This document shows positions 42,876 to 51,135 of a DNA stretch of 64,000 bases, one piece after another; positions within the stretch are counted from its first letter, which is position 1, and every line of letters starts with the position of its first letter. Source of the DNA: Marinarcus sediminis (GTDB taxonomy: Bacteria > Campylobacterota > Campylobacteria > Campylobacterales > Arcobacteraceae); NCBI RefSeq assembly GCF_048571275.1, contig NZ_CP182357.1, positions 1,922,001 through 1,986,000 of the forward strand. The letters run 5' to 3'. A model generated the notes under the pieces. The model had not been told where the DNA came from. It saw only the letters and a list, made by a program, of their open reading frames with translations, and made no database searches. The position numbers and the translations under genes were made by a program.

Positions 42876-43861
42876 AGTAAAGCGTTAATGGCATTGTTTT
42901 CGTTTAAAAAGTTTTCTATCTTTTGTGAACTAAAACCAATGATGTATACCGCGTTATACCGTTGTTTTTTGAGTTTTTCTTTGATCTCTTCAATGGCTTG
43001 GATACAAATATAGTTGTTATTTGATAGGGTTAAACCCTTTTTGATAAAGACAACTATTTTCCCATATGTATATTTTTTGTGAATATAGGCTAACTCTTCT
43101 TGTGCAATCTGGAAAGATTCTTGCGCAAGAATGAACTTACCACTTTTCCCATACTCAACAACCGTGCTGTATTTGTCAATAAAAATGGGTTTAAAGTGGT
43201 TGAGTTTTTTGAGTTTATTAAAATCAATCTCTTTGTTAAACAATAAAAAGACTTCTAAAAACTGATTGAGGTACAATCCTGAAATTCTGATTCTTGAAAA
43301 ATAGTCTTCTTTATAACTGAATGTGGTTTCAAATAAAGAGTGTTCTATTACGTTTTTAATTTCAAAAGTGGAGGTGTTGAAATTTTTGTTTTTGGGATAA
43401 ATGGCATCTAATATCTCTTTATTAAATGAAAAAATAGTATCTCCATTTTCAAGCGTATCTAACAGTTTAAGAGAGTGCTCAATATTGTTAGAAAAAAGTT
43501 TGATATTTTGATGTGTTGCTGTTTTATTTAATTGAATGAGTTTATAACTTATTTCATCACAATAAAAAGCGTGTAAATCAAGCTGGCTTAAACTGTAGCG
43601 AATAAATCGAATTAACGCTTTTTGAATATCGTCAACGACTATCCAGGCAATCTCTGAATCAAGAATAGTCGTTGCTGCTTGTGTTACTATGGCAAATGCA
43701 CCATTTTTAAGTGCAACTGCAATGTCATCTTCATTTTTTGCAACAAAAAGATCACCCTCATGAACTCTTTTTGCATTGGTTTTCACATTGGAAATAAAAG
43801 AGATGGCAGGGGAGTTTTGTAACTCCCCTTGGATGATGTCATTGATTGAAGAAATTTGCAC
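42872..43861 (-). CDS. Mur ligase-like protein without ATP-binding loop
   Basis: 329 residues. The N-terminus resembles the MurE/MurF UDP-binding domain (FISNVKTNAKRVHEGDLFVA, NGAFAIVTQ, WIVVDDIQKAL), but no GTNGKT-type P-loop follows, and the protein is about 120 residues shorter than MurF. The C-terminal part is unique Lys/Ile-rich sequence with predicted alpha/beta alternation (VFIKKGLTLSNNNYICIQAI). It lies four bases after metG. Function unknown; a binding or scaffolding role is inference. Confidence 0.65.
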   Translation of the reverse strand: MQISSINDIIQGELQNSPAISFISNVKTNAKRVHEGDLFVAKNEDDIAVALKNGAFAIVTQAATTILDSEIAWIVVDDIQKALIRFIRYSLSQLDLHAFYCDEISYKLIQLNKTATHQNIKLFSNNIEHSLKLLDTLENGDTIFSFNKEILDAIYPKNKNFNTSTFEIKNVIEHSLFETTFSYKEDYFSRIRISGLYLNQFLEVFLLFNKEIDFNKLKKLNHFKPIFIDKYSTVVEYGKSGKFILAQESFQIAQEELAYIHKKYTYGKIVVFIKKGLTLSNNNYICIQAIEEIKEKLKKQRYNAVYIIGFSSQKIENFLNENNAINALL

Positions 43862-43865
43862 GATG

Positions 43866-45836
43866 CTAGCTTATTTTCGTTCCAGCAGTTTTTGATTTTT
43901 CAGGTCGGATTAAATTCAAACCATTCTCATCTTTGGCTGCAAGTAACATTCCTTCACTGATCATTCCCATGAGTTTTGCAGGCTTTAAGTTTGCTACAAC
44001 ACACGCTTGTGTTCCAACTAACTCTTGGGCACTGTAATACTCTTTAATACCAGCGAGTATCTGTCTGTTTTTACCTTCGCCCACATCTACTTGAAGTTTG
44101 AGCAGTTTTTTTGACTTAGGCACCTCTTCTGCTTCGATGATGGTTCCAATTTTTATGGTTGTTTCAAAGAATTTATCAATGGTGATTAAGTTGTCATCTT
44201 CAATGATTTCACTGCATACTTTTGCTTCTTTTTTCTCTTTTGCTTCAATTTCTACACTGTTTTTAGAGATATCACTTGGAGCAGATTGTTCCAACAAAAT
44301 CTCTTCGATTCGTGGGAAGAGCTGATCTACTTTTGTAATGGTTGTATTAGAGATTAACTCTTTATTGCCTATGAGTTGGGTATAGGTTTGTGTATTGATT
44401 TTAATGCCCAAACAATCAGCAATTTGTGAAACTTTTTGTGGCATAACAGAATCTAAAAGTAGGGCAACTTTAGCAACAATATTGGTAATAAGTGCTACCA
44501 ATGCCATGGCTTCATCTGTTTTACCCTCTTTCATTTTTGCCCAAGGCTCATAATCTCCAATGGCTTTATTGGCAATGGTTAAAACCTTCCAAATATCTTC
44601 AAGGTATCGGTTGAGTTGCATGTTAAAAATATATTCTTCCACATTGTTTAAAATTTCATTGATTTCATCCAGCTCTTTTTGGTGGAATTTAGCCACATCT
44701 TTTGAGTCTATTTTATAATCAAAATATTTTCCGCTCATTCCCATGATTCGATTGAGTAAATTTCCCAAATCATTTCCCAAATCAGAGTTGATTCGATCCA
44801 TCAATGCTTTTTGAGAGAAATCTCCATCTTGTCCAAAAGGAACTTCTCTGAGTAAAAAGTATCTGAAAGCATCTAAACCATAAGCATCGGCCACTTGTTT
44901 AGGGTCAACCACATTGCCTTTTGATTTTGACATTTTTTCACCGTCTCTTGTCCACCAACCATGTGCAGCAACGTGTTGAGGAAGAGGTAATTCTAAACTC
45001 ATTAAAAATGCAGGCCAATAAATCGAGTGAAATCGCAAAATATCTTTACCCACTAAATGGACTTTTGCAGGCCACATATCCATATGCTTTTCATCGGTTC
45101 CATAACCAAGTGCTGTAATATAGTTCATAAGGGCATCAAGCCAAACATACATGACGTGTTTAGGTTCATTCATATTTTCAGGAAGTTTTACTCCCCAATC
45201 AAATGAAGTTCTTGAAATTGAGAGATCTCTCAATCCCCCTTTCACAAAGTTAACAATTTCATTTTTCTTGGCACGAGGAAGAATACAATCTTCATTCTCT
45301 TCATACCATTTAATCAGTTTGTCTTCATATTTTGAGAGTTTAAAGAAGTAACTCTCCTCTTTAACAATGTGAGTTGGTTTGCCACAATCTGGACAAAATT
45401 CACCTTCTATGAGTTGTTTTTCAGTAAAAAATGTTTCGCATGATACACAATAGTACCCTTCATAATCGCCTTTATAAATATCGCCTTTGGCATACATCGT
45501 TTCAAATGCTTTTTGAACACCCGCTTTATGCTCATCATCGGTTGTTCTTATAAATTTGTCATAAGTAATATCAAAATCATCCCAAAGTGTTTTGAATTTT
45601 CCACTGATTTCATCGGCATACTCTTTAGGGGTTTTCCCTCTTGCTTCAGCGCTTTGAGCAATTTTTTGTCCGTGTTCATCGGTACCTGTCAGAAGGAAAG
45701 TATTGAACCCTACCAATCTTGAATATCTTGCTAACATATCTGCAATAATTGTTGTATACGCATGCCCAATATGAGCCACATCATTAACATAATAAATTGG
45801 TGTGGTTATATATACATTTTTGCAAGCTTTTTCCAT
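43866..45836 (-). CDS. metG: Methionyl-tRNA synthetase
   Basis: Class I synthetase, 656 residues. HIGH-type HIGHAYT near 22, zinc knuckle CVSC...CPDC near 127-150, KMSKSKGNV near 305, anticodon domain, and a C-terminal EMAP/Trbp111-like tRNA-binding domain from about 555. N-terminal YITTPIYYVND is typical. Downstream of a small Cys protein and fbp in the same direction. Confidence 0.97.
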   Translation of the reverse strand: MEKACKNVYITTPIYYVNDVAHIGHAYTTIIADMLARYSRLVGFNTFLLTGTDEHGQKIAQSAEARGKTPKEYADEISGKFKTLWDDFDITYDKFIRTTDDEHKAGVQKAFETMYAKGDIYKGDYEGYYCVSCETFFTEKQLIEGEFCPDCGKPTHIVKEESYFFKLSKYEDKLIKWYEENEDCILPRAKKNEIVNFVKGGLRDLSISRTSFDWGVKLPENMNEPKHVMYVWLDALMNYITALGYGTDEKHMDMWPAKVHLVGKDILRFHSIYWPAFLMSLELPLPQHVAAHGWWTRDGEKMSKSKGNVVDPKQVADAYGLDAFRYFLLREVPFGQDGDFSQKALMDRINSDLGNDLGNLLNRIMGMSGKYFDYKIDSKDVAKFHQKELDEINEILNNVEEYIFNMQLNRYLEDIWKVLTIANKAIGDYEPWAKMKEGKTDEAMALVALITNIVAKVALLLDSVMPQKVSQIADCLGIKINTQTYTQLIGNKELISNTTITKVDQLFPRIEEILLEQSAPSDISKNSVEIEAKEKKEAKVCSEIIEDDNLITIDKFFETTIKIGTIIEAEEVPKSKKLLKLQVDVGEGKNRQILAGIKEYYSAQELVGTQACVVANLKPAKLMGMISEGMLLAAKDENGLNLIRPEKSKTAGTKIS

Positions 45837-45849
45837 TTTTTACCTTTAA

Positions 45850-46047
45850 TTAAAATTCAAATCCACCACCAGAACCTTTGTTCATCGATTCATAGACGGC
45901 GACTACATACGTTTTTCTTATTTCACAATCAAAAAATTCTGCACAGTTTGTACAACTGGGTAAATTTTTCGATTCTTGACACTGATTTAAGACTTGGAGT
46001 TGTTGCTCAAGCTTTAAATCCCATTCATCGGTTTGTTGATTACTCAT
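45850..46047 (-). CDS. Small cysteine-motif protein
   Basis: 65 residues with four cysteines (C23, C32, C35, C41; pattern C-x8-CxxC-x5-C) and a Gly-rich C-terminus GSGGGFEF. The spacing suits a metal or iron-sulfur site. The ATG overlaps the fbp stop by eight bases, which supports translation. I know no named function; the protein looks conserved in style but I cannot check. Confidence 0.7.
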   Translation of the reverse strand: MSNQQTDEWDLKLEQQLQVLNQCQESKNLPSCTNCAEFFDCEIRKTYVVAVYESMNKGSGGGFEF

Positions 46048-46882
46048 TTTCTTTATAAACTTTTAACACTCGATTGATCTCTTCATTAGAGCCAAAAAAA
46101 CAAGGTGTGGTATCATGAATGTGTGTTGTCGGAATGTTTAATACTCTTTGTTTTCCATCAATGGCTTGTCCACCCGCTTTTTCAAAAACAAAAGCAAAAG
46201 GAAAAACTTCAAAGAGTTGTCTTAATTTCCCCTTTGGTCTGTCACTTGTCCCTGGATATGAAAAAAGTCCACCACCTTTTAATAAGATTTGATGTAAATC
46301 TGGTACCATACCGCCAGAATATCTTAATCGGTAACCATCATTAAAAATATCATCAATGAGTTGTTTATGAAAAGGTGCCCAACAGTTTTGTGTGGAACCA
46401 GGTGCATTTAATTTTCCCTTTTCATTTAAAGCAATGGTTTGAATAAATTCAAATTTTCCTTTTAAAAGTCGGTACATTTTGACTTCTTCTGTGGCAATGA
46501 CCAATTCTACTCTTGGTCCAAAAACAACATACACAGAAGCGATTAAATTGTCTGCAGTAAAATCATTTTCATAAATACCAAAAATAGAACCCACCGATAG
46601 GTTTACATCGACCAAAGATGAACCATCTAAGGGGTCATATGCAATTAAATATTTCCCTTTTTCATGTAAATTGACAATGGCTTCTTGCTCTTCTGAAACT
46701 ATGGCTTTGATTGAGGGTACGTTGGCAAATATTTTTTCAATAATTAAATCACTTTGAATGTCCAATTTAAGTTGGGTATCCCCTGTGGCATTCTCTTGTT
46801 CACTTTTTCCTGTATCACCATTGACAATGAGCTCTTTAATCTCTATGGCTGTCTGTTTTATGGCATCAAAAATTTCTGTCAT
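46040..46882 (-). CDS. fbp: Fructose-1,6-bisphosphatase class I
   Basis: Gluconeogenic phosphatase. 280 residues from ATG 46882, one base after the mobB stop, with GAGAG about seven bases upstream; the longer frame to 46909 runs back into mobB. Metal motif AYDPLDGSSLVDVN near 85 and SEEQE near 70 are present, as is YSGGMVPDLHQILLKGGG. Shorter than E. coli Fbp (332), as in other Campylobacterota. Confidence 0.93.
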   Translation of the reverse strand: MTEIFDAIKQTAIEIKELIVNGDTGKSEQENATGDTQLKLDIQSDLIIEKIFANVPSIKAIVSEEQEAIVNLHEKGKYLIAYDPLDGSSLVDVNLSVGSIFGIYENDFTADNLIASVYVVFGPRVELVIATEEVKMYRLLKGKFEFIQTIALNEKGKLNAPGSTQNCWAPFHKQLIDDIFNDGYRLRYSGGMVPDLHQILLKGGGLFSYPGTSDRPKGKLRQLFEVFPFAFVFEKAGGQAIDGKQRVLNIPTTHIHDTTPCFFGSNEEINRVLKVYKENE

Positions 46883-46883
46883 T

Positions 46884-47405
46884 TTATACTCTCTTTGCAT
46901 TTTTTTCAATCCAAAGAATTACTTCTTCGGGGTTATTTAAATTCAGTTGTTCCAACTCTTTGGGTATCTCATCTTTATTGATGCTTTCATCACAAGCAAT
47001 GGCATTTGAAACTGCGAAATATGATTCATCAAGCGAGTTTCTAAAAATTGAAATTCTTGGAAGGGGGAGTGTTTTAAGACCCTCGACCAATAAAAAATCA
47101 AATGTGCCAAACAGAGAAATAATTTCATCAACCGTCGATGTGCTTTGTTTAAACAGGGTAGTTCTGTTAGGACTTACTACGGCAACATCTGAACCTGTTT
47201 GTGAAAATTTATCTGAATCTTTTCCTGCTTGATCAAATCGTGCTTTATCTTTTGGATCGTGTTTGACAATGACTGTTTTATAGCCTCTGTCTTGTAAAAT
47301 ATTGGCAATTTTTACAATCAAAGTGGTCTTCCCACTATTGGATGGACCACTGAAAGCCACTGCTAATTTTTTGTATGTTTTTGTTTGTAAATCATCTTTA
47401 ATCAT
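46884..47405 (-). CDS. mobB: Molybdopterin-guanine dinucleotide synthesis protein MobB
   Basis: GTPase that helps MobA attach GMP to molybdopterin. 173 residues; P-loop GPSNSGKTTL at 18-27, KHDPKDKARFDQAGKDSD near 50 with the GKDS loop, and DFLLVEGLK near 104. Other moco genes are not in the window. Confidence 0.93.
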   Translation of the reverse strand: MIKDDLQTKTYKKLAVAFSGPSNSGKTTLIVKIANILQDRGYKTVIVKHDPKDKARFDQAGKDSDKFSQTGSDVAVVSPNRTTLFKQSTSTVDEIISLFGTFDFLLVEGLKTLPLPRISIFRNSLDESYFAVSNAIACDESINKDEIPKELEQLNLNNPEEVILWIEKNAKRV

Positions 47406-47479
47406 AGGGGATTTTATCTAAATGATGGTTAAAGTATCTTTAGTGTAAAATAATAAGATAATAATATTTAAGGGTATAG

Positions 47480-47977
47480 ATGAAAAAATATTTTTTTGCA
47501 CCTCTGATTTTATCAAGTTTCTTATTTGTGGGATGTACTCCACCGATGGCCATGACACATTTTGAGAAAAACAAGTTGTATTCAAACGCGTTACAATACA
47601 CTAAAAAAGCAGATATTCTTTTTCAAAATGAAGTTAAAGTTATGATGAATGTTACCTATCTTAACTCAGTGGATTCCATGTGGGATAATGAGTATGAAAA
47701 CTTTATAGTAGGTGTTTATGTTGTTGAAGATGAAAATCATAAAACGGAAGATTTTTTAAGCCAAGAAGCGTTTAAACTGACACTCAATGGCAGAGAGTAT
47801 ATTTCAAAAGAGTTTTTGGATAAAAACCACAAAATGTTAAATAATATACCATTATTTAACAGTTGGGCAAAATATTATGTGATCAAGTTTGAAAAAAACA
47901 GTGAAGATACAACGTTGGTTTTAACGCTAGAAAACACTACTTTTGGTAGGGGTTCTGTAAGCTTTCGACCAAACTAG
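47480..47977 (+). CDS. Putative lipoprotein
   Basis: 165 residues with a clear lipoprotein signal (lipobox LFVGC, lipidated C19). The mature part is beta-rich, with no known domain. It stands alone, divergent from mobB and convergent with the transglycosylase, with which it overlaps by 41 bases. Function unknown. Confidence 0.75.
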   Translation: MKKYFFAPLILSSFLFVGCTPPMAMTHFEKNKLYSNALQYTKKADILFQNEVKVMMNVTYLNSVDSMWDNEYENFIVGVYVVEDENHKTEDFLSQEAFKLTLNGREYISKEFLDKNHKMLNNIPLFNSWAKYYVIKFEKNSEDTTLVLTLENTTFGRGSVSFRPN

Positions 47978-49592
47978 AAAAGCGTAAGGGATGTTTCTTA
48001 TCCAAGTGATTTTTATAAATATAGTAGTTGGCTAAAACTTGTTTCCCGTAATGTCTTGATTCATCAACAGAAACAAGTTCCATACTTAAATAGGGTTCAT
48101 ATCTTTTTTTCATATTTGAAAACAGACCACTTCCCAACATTTTTTTGCTAAAACCAATTCCACCATTGTAAGCATACGCAATAAACAGAGGATGTTTTAA
48201 CTCTTTTTTTAAATAATTTAATTGATAGTTGGCAAACTTCAGATTTTGTTTAATATTAAGCATCTCATTAATGTCATACTTCTCTTCTTTTAACTCTTTC
48301 GCAATATGTTTGCTTAAAAAAGGCATGATTTGCATCATCCCCATGGCATACGAAGGTGAAATCGAAGAGGGAATAAAATGGGTCTCTTGTTTTGCAATGG
48401 CGTATATTAAGGCCTGTTTATCCAAATCATAATCGATGATATACTCTTCATAAGGAGTTATAAAATAGTTTCGTTGAAATTGATAATATTTTTCATAAAT
48501 AAAAGCGAGATAAGGGAGTGTATCTTTATTGTTGAATTTTTTTTCATAGCTTTTTAATTGTGTTTCATCGACTGTTTTTAACTCTTTGAAAATTGGAATC
48601 CAGCTGAATGGATCAGCAATATTGTAACTGTTTTTTTCTTTGTTTTTTTCAAGTTTAATATCATAAATGATATTGTTGGGCTTTTTGTTTAAAGCTTCAA
48701 GTGCAAACAGGGAATAAATGTTGATATTTGAACTGTTGCTTAATTCTTCTAACAACTGTTTGTCTTGAGTGAGCTGATATTTCCAGAAAAGCATTTTATC
48801 TTTGTCTGAACGCAGATAAGATTGATCATAGGCTCTATTAAAATAGTTGAGTGCCAACTCATTTTTGTCATGAATTAACGCATTTATTCCAAGATAAAAA
48901 AGCCCATTATTCGTGAGATTTTGACTTTGAAAATTCTCCAATAACGACTCTTGAAGGGCATTCAATTTTGGATTGGTCACAATAAGAACGATGGTTCGGT
49001 TGATGGCTGCATCACCTAAAAGCTTATCCAAGGTACTTTGAGGTAATTTATAATTAAAATAGTTTTCTCTGAAGCTGTTTCCACATTGATTAAAGGTTTT
49101 AAAGAAGACTTCTTTAGGGCTTGCTGTGAGTTTTGTAAAGGGAAGGGGTGCGTTTAAAACTTTTAATATTTCAGTTTGAAAGGGGTATTTCTCTTTTAAT
49201 TTTGAAATGGCTAATAGCTTCTCTTGGTATGTTAATAAAGTGGCTTTATTGACCGAAAGTCCTGCAGCAATACAATCACTGTTGGTTGCAACAAGTTCAG
49301 ATGCTTTTGCTTGCATACACTGCATGATGGCATAAGTTTCATCATTTTTAATTTTTTTTGCGTATGCAAAAAAAAGTATTTCATTGACATTTCTGGCTTG
49401 TTCTAGGGCCAATGCGGCTTCATTGGGGGTAATGTCTTGTTGTAAAAATTGCCAAATATAAAAGTTTTTTGCATAACTTCTTGGTTTTTCATTGAGCCAA
49501 TCAAGGGTAATGGTGTTTGAAAAAGCAAACAAAGGAAGAGAGGTAAGCAGACATAACAGAAAAAATCTGTTCAAAGAGTACTTACCTTTCAT
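47937..49592 (-). CDS. slt: Soluble lytic transglycosylase
   Basis: 551 residues: signal peptide (1-25), a long helical superhelix domain, and a C-terminal SLT domain with catalytic Glu near 403 in AKQETHFIPSSIS, then GMMQIMP and YAYNGGIG. Cleaves peptidoglycan in the periplasm. Its 3' end overlaps the convergent lipoprotein gene. Confidence 0.92.
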   Translation of the reverse strand: MKGKYSLNRFFLLCLLTSLPLFAFSNTITLDWLNEKPRSYAKNFYIWQFLQQDITPNEAALALEQARNVNEILFFAYAKKIKNDETYAIMQCMQAKASELVATNSDCIAAGLSVNKATLLTYQEKLLAISKLKEKYPFQTEILKVLNAPLPFTKLTASPKEVFFKTFNQCGNSFRENYFNYKLPQSTLDKLLGDAAINRTIVLIVTNPKLNALQESLLENFQSQNLTNNGLFYLGINALIHDKNELALNYFNRAYDQSYLRSDKDKMLFWKYQLTQDKQLLEELSNSSNINIYSLFALEALNKKPNNIIYDIKLEKNKEKNSYNIADPFSWIPIFKELKTVDETQLKSYEKKFNNKDTLPYLAFIYEKYYQFQRNYFITPYEEYIIDYDLDKQALIYAIAKQETHFIPSSISPSYAMGMMQIMPFLSKHIAKELKEEKYDINEMLNIKQNLKFANYQLNYLKKELKHPLFIAYAYNGGIGFSKKMLGSGLFSNMKKRYEPYLSMELVSVDESRHYGKQVLANYYIYKNHLDKKHPLRFSSLVESLQNPYQK

Positions 49593-49593
49593 C

Positions 49594-49875
49594 TTACATC
49601 ATTCCAGCAAATAATCTTCCTAAAAATGTCTCTAGAAAAATAAGAATAAAAATAAGAATAACAGGTGCTAAATCCATTCCACCAATAACAGTAGGAATGA
49701 ATCTTCGAATCAATGCGTACGCTGGTTGAGTAAGTCTTTCTAACATTTGAACAATCGGGTTATATGGATCGGGTCTGACCCAACTTAAAAGTGCTGAAAT
49801 AATAATCACCCATTTGTACAGAGTAATGATGCTAATAATTACAACTGCAATTGAGCTTATAAGTGCTTCTGTCAT
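49594..49875 (-). CDS. YggT-family membrane protein
   Basis: 93 residues with two hydrophobic segments and the YggT motif LSWVRPDPYNPIVQMLERLTQPAYALIRRFIP split over residues 28-60. Linked in other bacteria to membrane or cell-division functions; role uncertain. Overlaps gltX by four bases and starts one base before slt. Confidence 0.88.
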   Translation of the reverse strand: MTEALISSIAVVIISIITLYKWVIIISALLSWVRPDPYNPIVQMLERLTQPAYALIRRFIPTVIGGMDLAPVILIFILIFLETFLGRLFAGMM

Positions 49876-51134
49876 TTTATGATTTCTCCTAAGTAGTTTT
49901 TAATTAAGGGATAAATATCTCCCAGATTTGGGCCTGTATTGGCTCCTGTTAAAATATATCTCAATGAATCATCTTTGAGGTTTATTTGTTCTGTAGCGTA
50001 TGTCTTTAAATCATCAAATTGTTCAAAGAAAGGGGCCGATTGTAAAACTTTTTTGAGGTGTGCAAACTCCTCTTTGGAGTCATTCATGCTCTCTTTTGGA
50101 GAGAAGATAGCATCAATTTTTGCTTTGATCTCTTTGATAGTAGTGCACTCTTTTAAATAAAGTTTTCCCAATTTCCCAATATCTTCATCGGCAAAACCTA
50201 ATATTTTAGAGAGTCTCATGTCATCAATAAATTCTAAATGTTTTTGGTTGATAAATCGCAGCTTATTTATCTCAAATTCAACAGGATTTTTTGAAAGCTT
50301 GTCAACACTAAACCAAGAAATCGCCTCTTCTATGGTAAAGATTTCAGTGGGGGTTATATTGCCTAAAAGTACCAAATAATTAGCAATGGCTGCAGGCAAA
50401 AAACCTTCTTCAATAAGCTCTTTTACAGTGACAATATCATCTTTATTTGAAATGAGAGGCAAATGAGTATAGGCAATCTCTTTGTCATAGCCCAATGATT
50501 CTCTGATATGAATTTGTTTGGGAGTATTGGATAAATTATCTTCTGTAGTTATAACTGTAGTGATATCGTAGAGCATATCGTCTACGGAAGAAGCATAGTT
50601 GTACGTAGGTGTTTTATCATGCGTTAAAATGGTAAATGCATCAACTTCAAAAGGTTCATACGTGAATGCACCTTTGAGTGAATCGTTGAATTTAATTGCG
50701 TGTTTGGGTTCTTGAATTCGTACTCTAAATGGTGCATTGGTATTTAAAACAGTTTCATCGCTCAATGTTGCACAAAATCCATCATAATGGTATGGTTTTT
50801 CATTGGTTTTAGCCTCTTCTTTTAACTCTTTGAGTTTCTCATCTGAGCAAAAGCAGGAGAATGCTTTTTTTTGTGTCAGAAGTTGCATCGCCATTTTTTG
50901 ATGATATTTTAAGTTTTCACTTTGATACGTTATTTGAGCATATTCGATTGAAAAAAGTGCCAAAATTTCAAGGATTTCTTTCTCTTTCCCTTCGATATTT
51001 TTTTCTTTATCAATATCTTCTATTCGTATGAGTAATGTTTCATTTAATTTTTTTGACATTATATAATTAAATAGGGCAATTCTTAAGTTTTCAATGTGCA
51101 TGTCAGCTGTTGGGCTTAGGGCAATTCTTAACAA
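49872..51134 (-). CDS. gltX: Glutamyl-tRNA synthetase paralogue with altered motifs
   Basis: 420 residues and full length for the class I GluRS family, with a normal anticodon-binding half. TTG start with AAGGAAAT upstream. The two class I motifs are altered: the HIGH region reads LSPTADMHIEN where the family has APSPTGxxHIGG/N, RIEDID replaces RIEDTD, and the KMSKR region reads LPLISNKDDIVTVK, apparently missing seven residues including K-M. Campylobacterota often carry two GluRS, one for tRNA-Gln; this could be the second, evolved or decaying. Confidence 0.85.
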   Translation of the reverse strand: MLRIALSPTADMHIENLRIALFNYIMSKKLNETLLIRIEDIDKEKNIEGKEKEILEILALFSIEYAQITYQSENLKYHQKMAMQLLTQKKAFSCFCSDEKLKELKEEAKTNEKPYHYDGFCATLSDETVLNTNAPFRVRIQEPKHAIKFNDSLKGAFTYEPFEVDAFTILTHDKTPTYNYASSVDDMLYDITTVITTEDNLSNTPKQIHIRESLGYDKEIAYTHLPLISNKDDIVTVKELIEEGFLPAAIANYLVLLGNITPTEIFTIEEAISWFSVDKLSKNPVEFEINKLRFINQKHLEFIDDMRLSKILGFADEDIGKLGKLYLKECTTIKEIKAKIDAIFSPKESMNDSKEEFAHLKKVLQSAPFFEQFDDLKTYATEQINLKDDSLRYILTGANTGPNLGDIYPLIKNYLGEIIK

Positions 51135-51135
51135 G

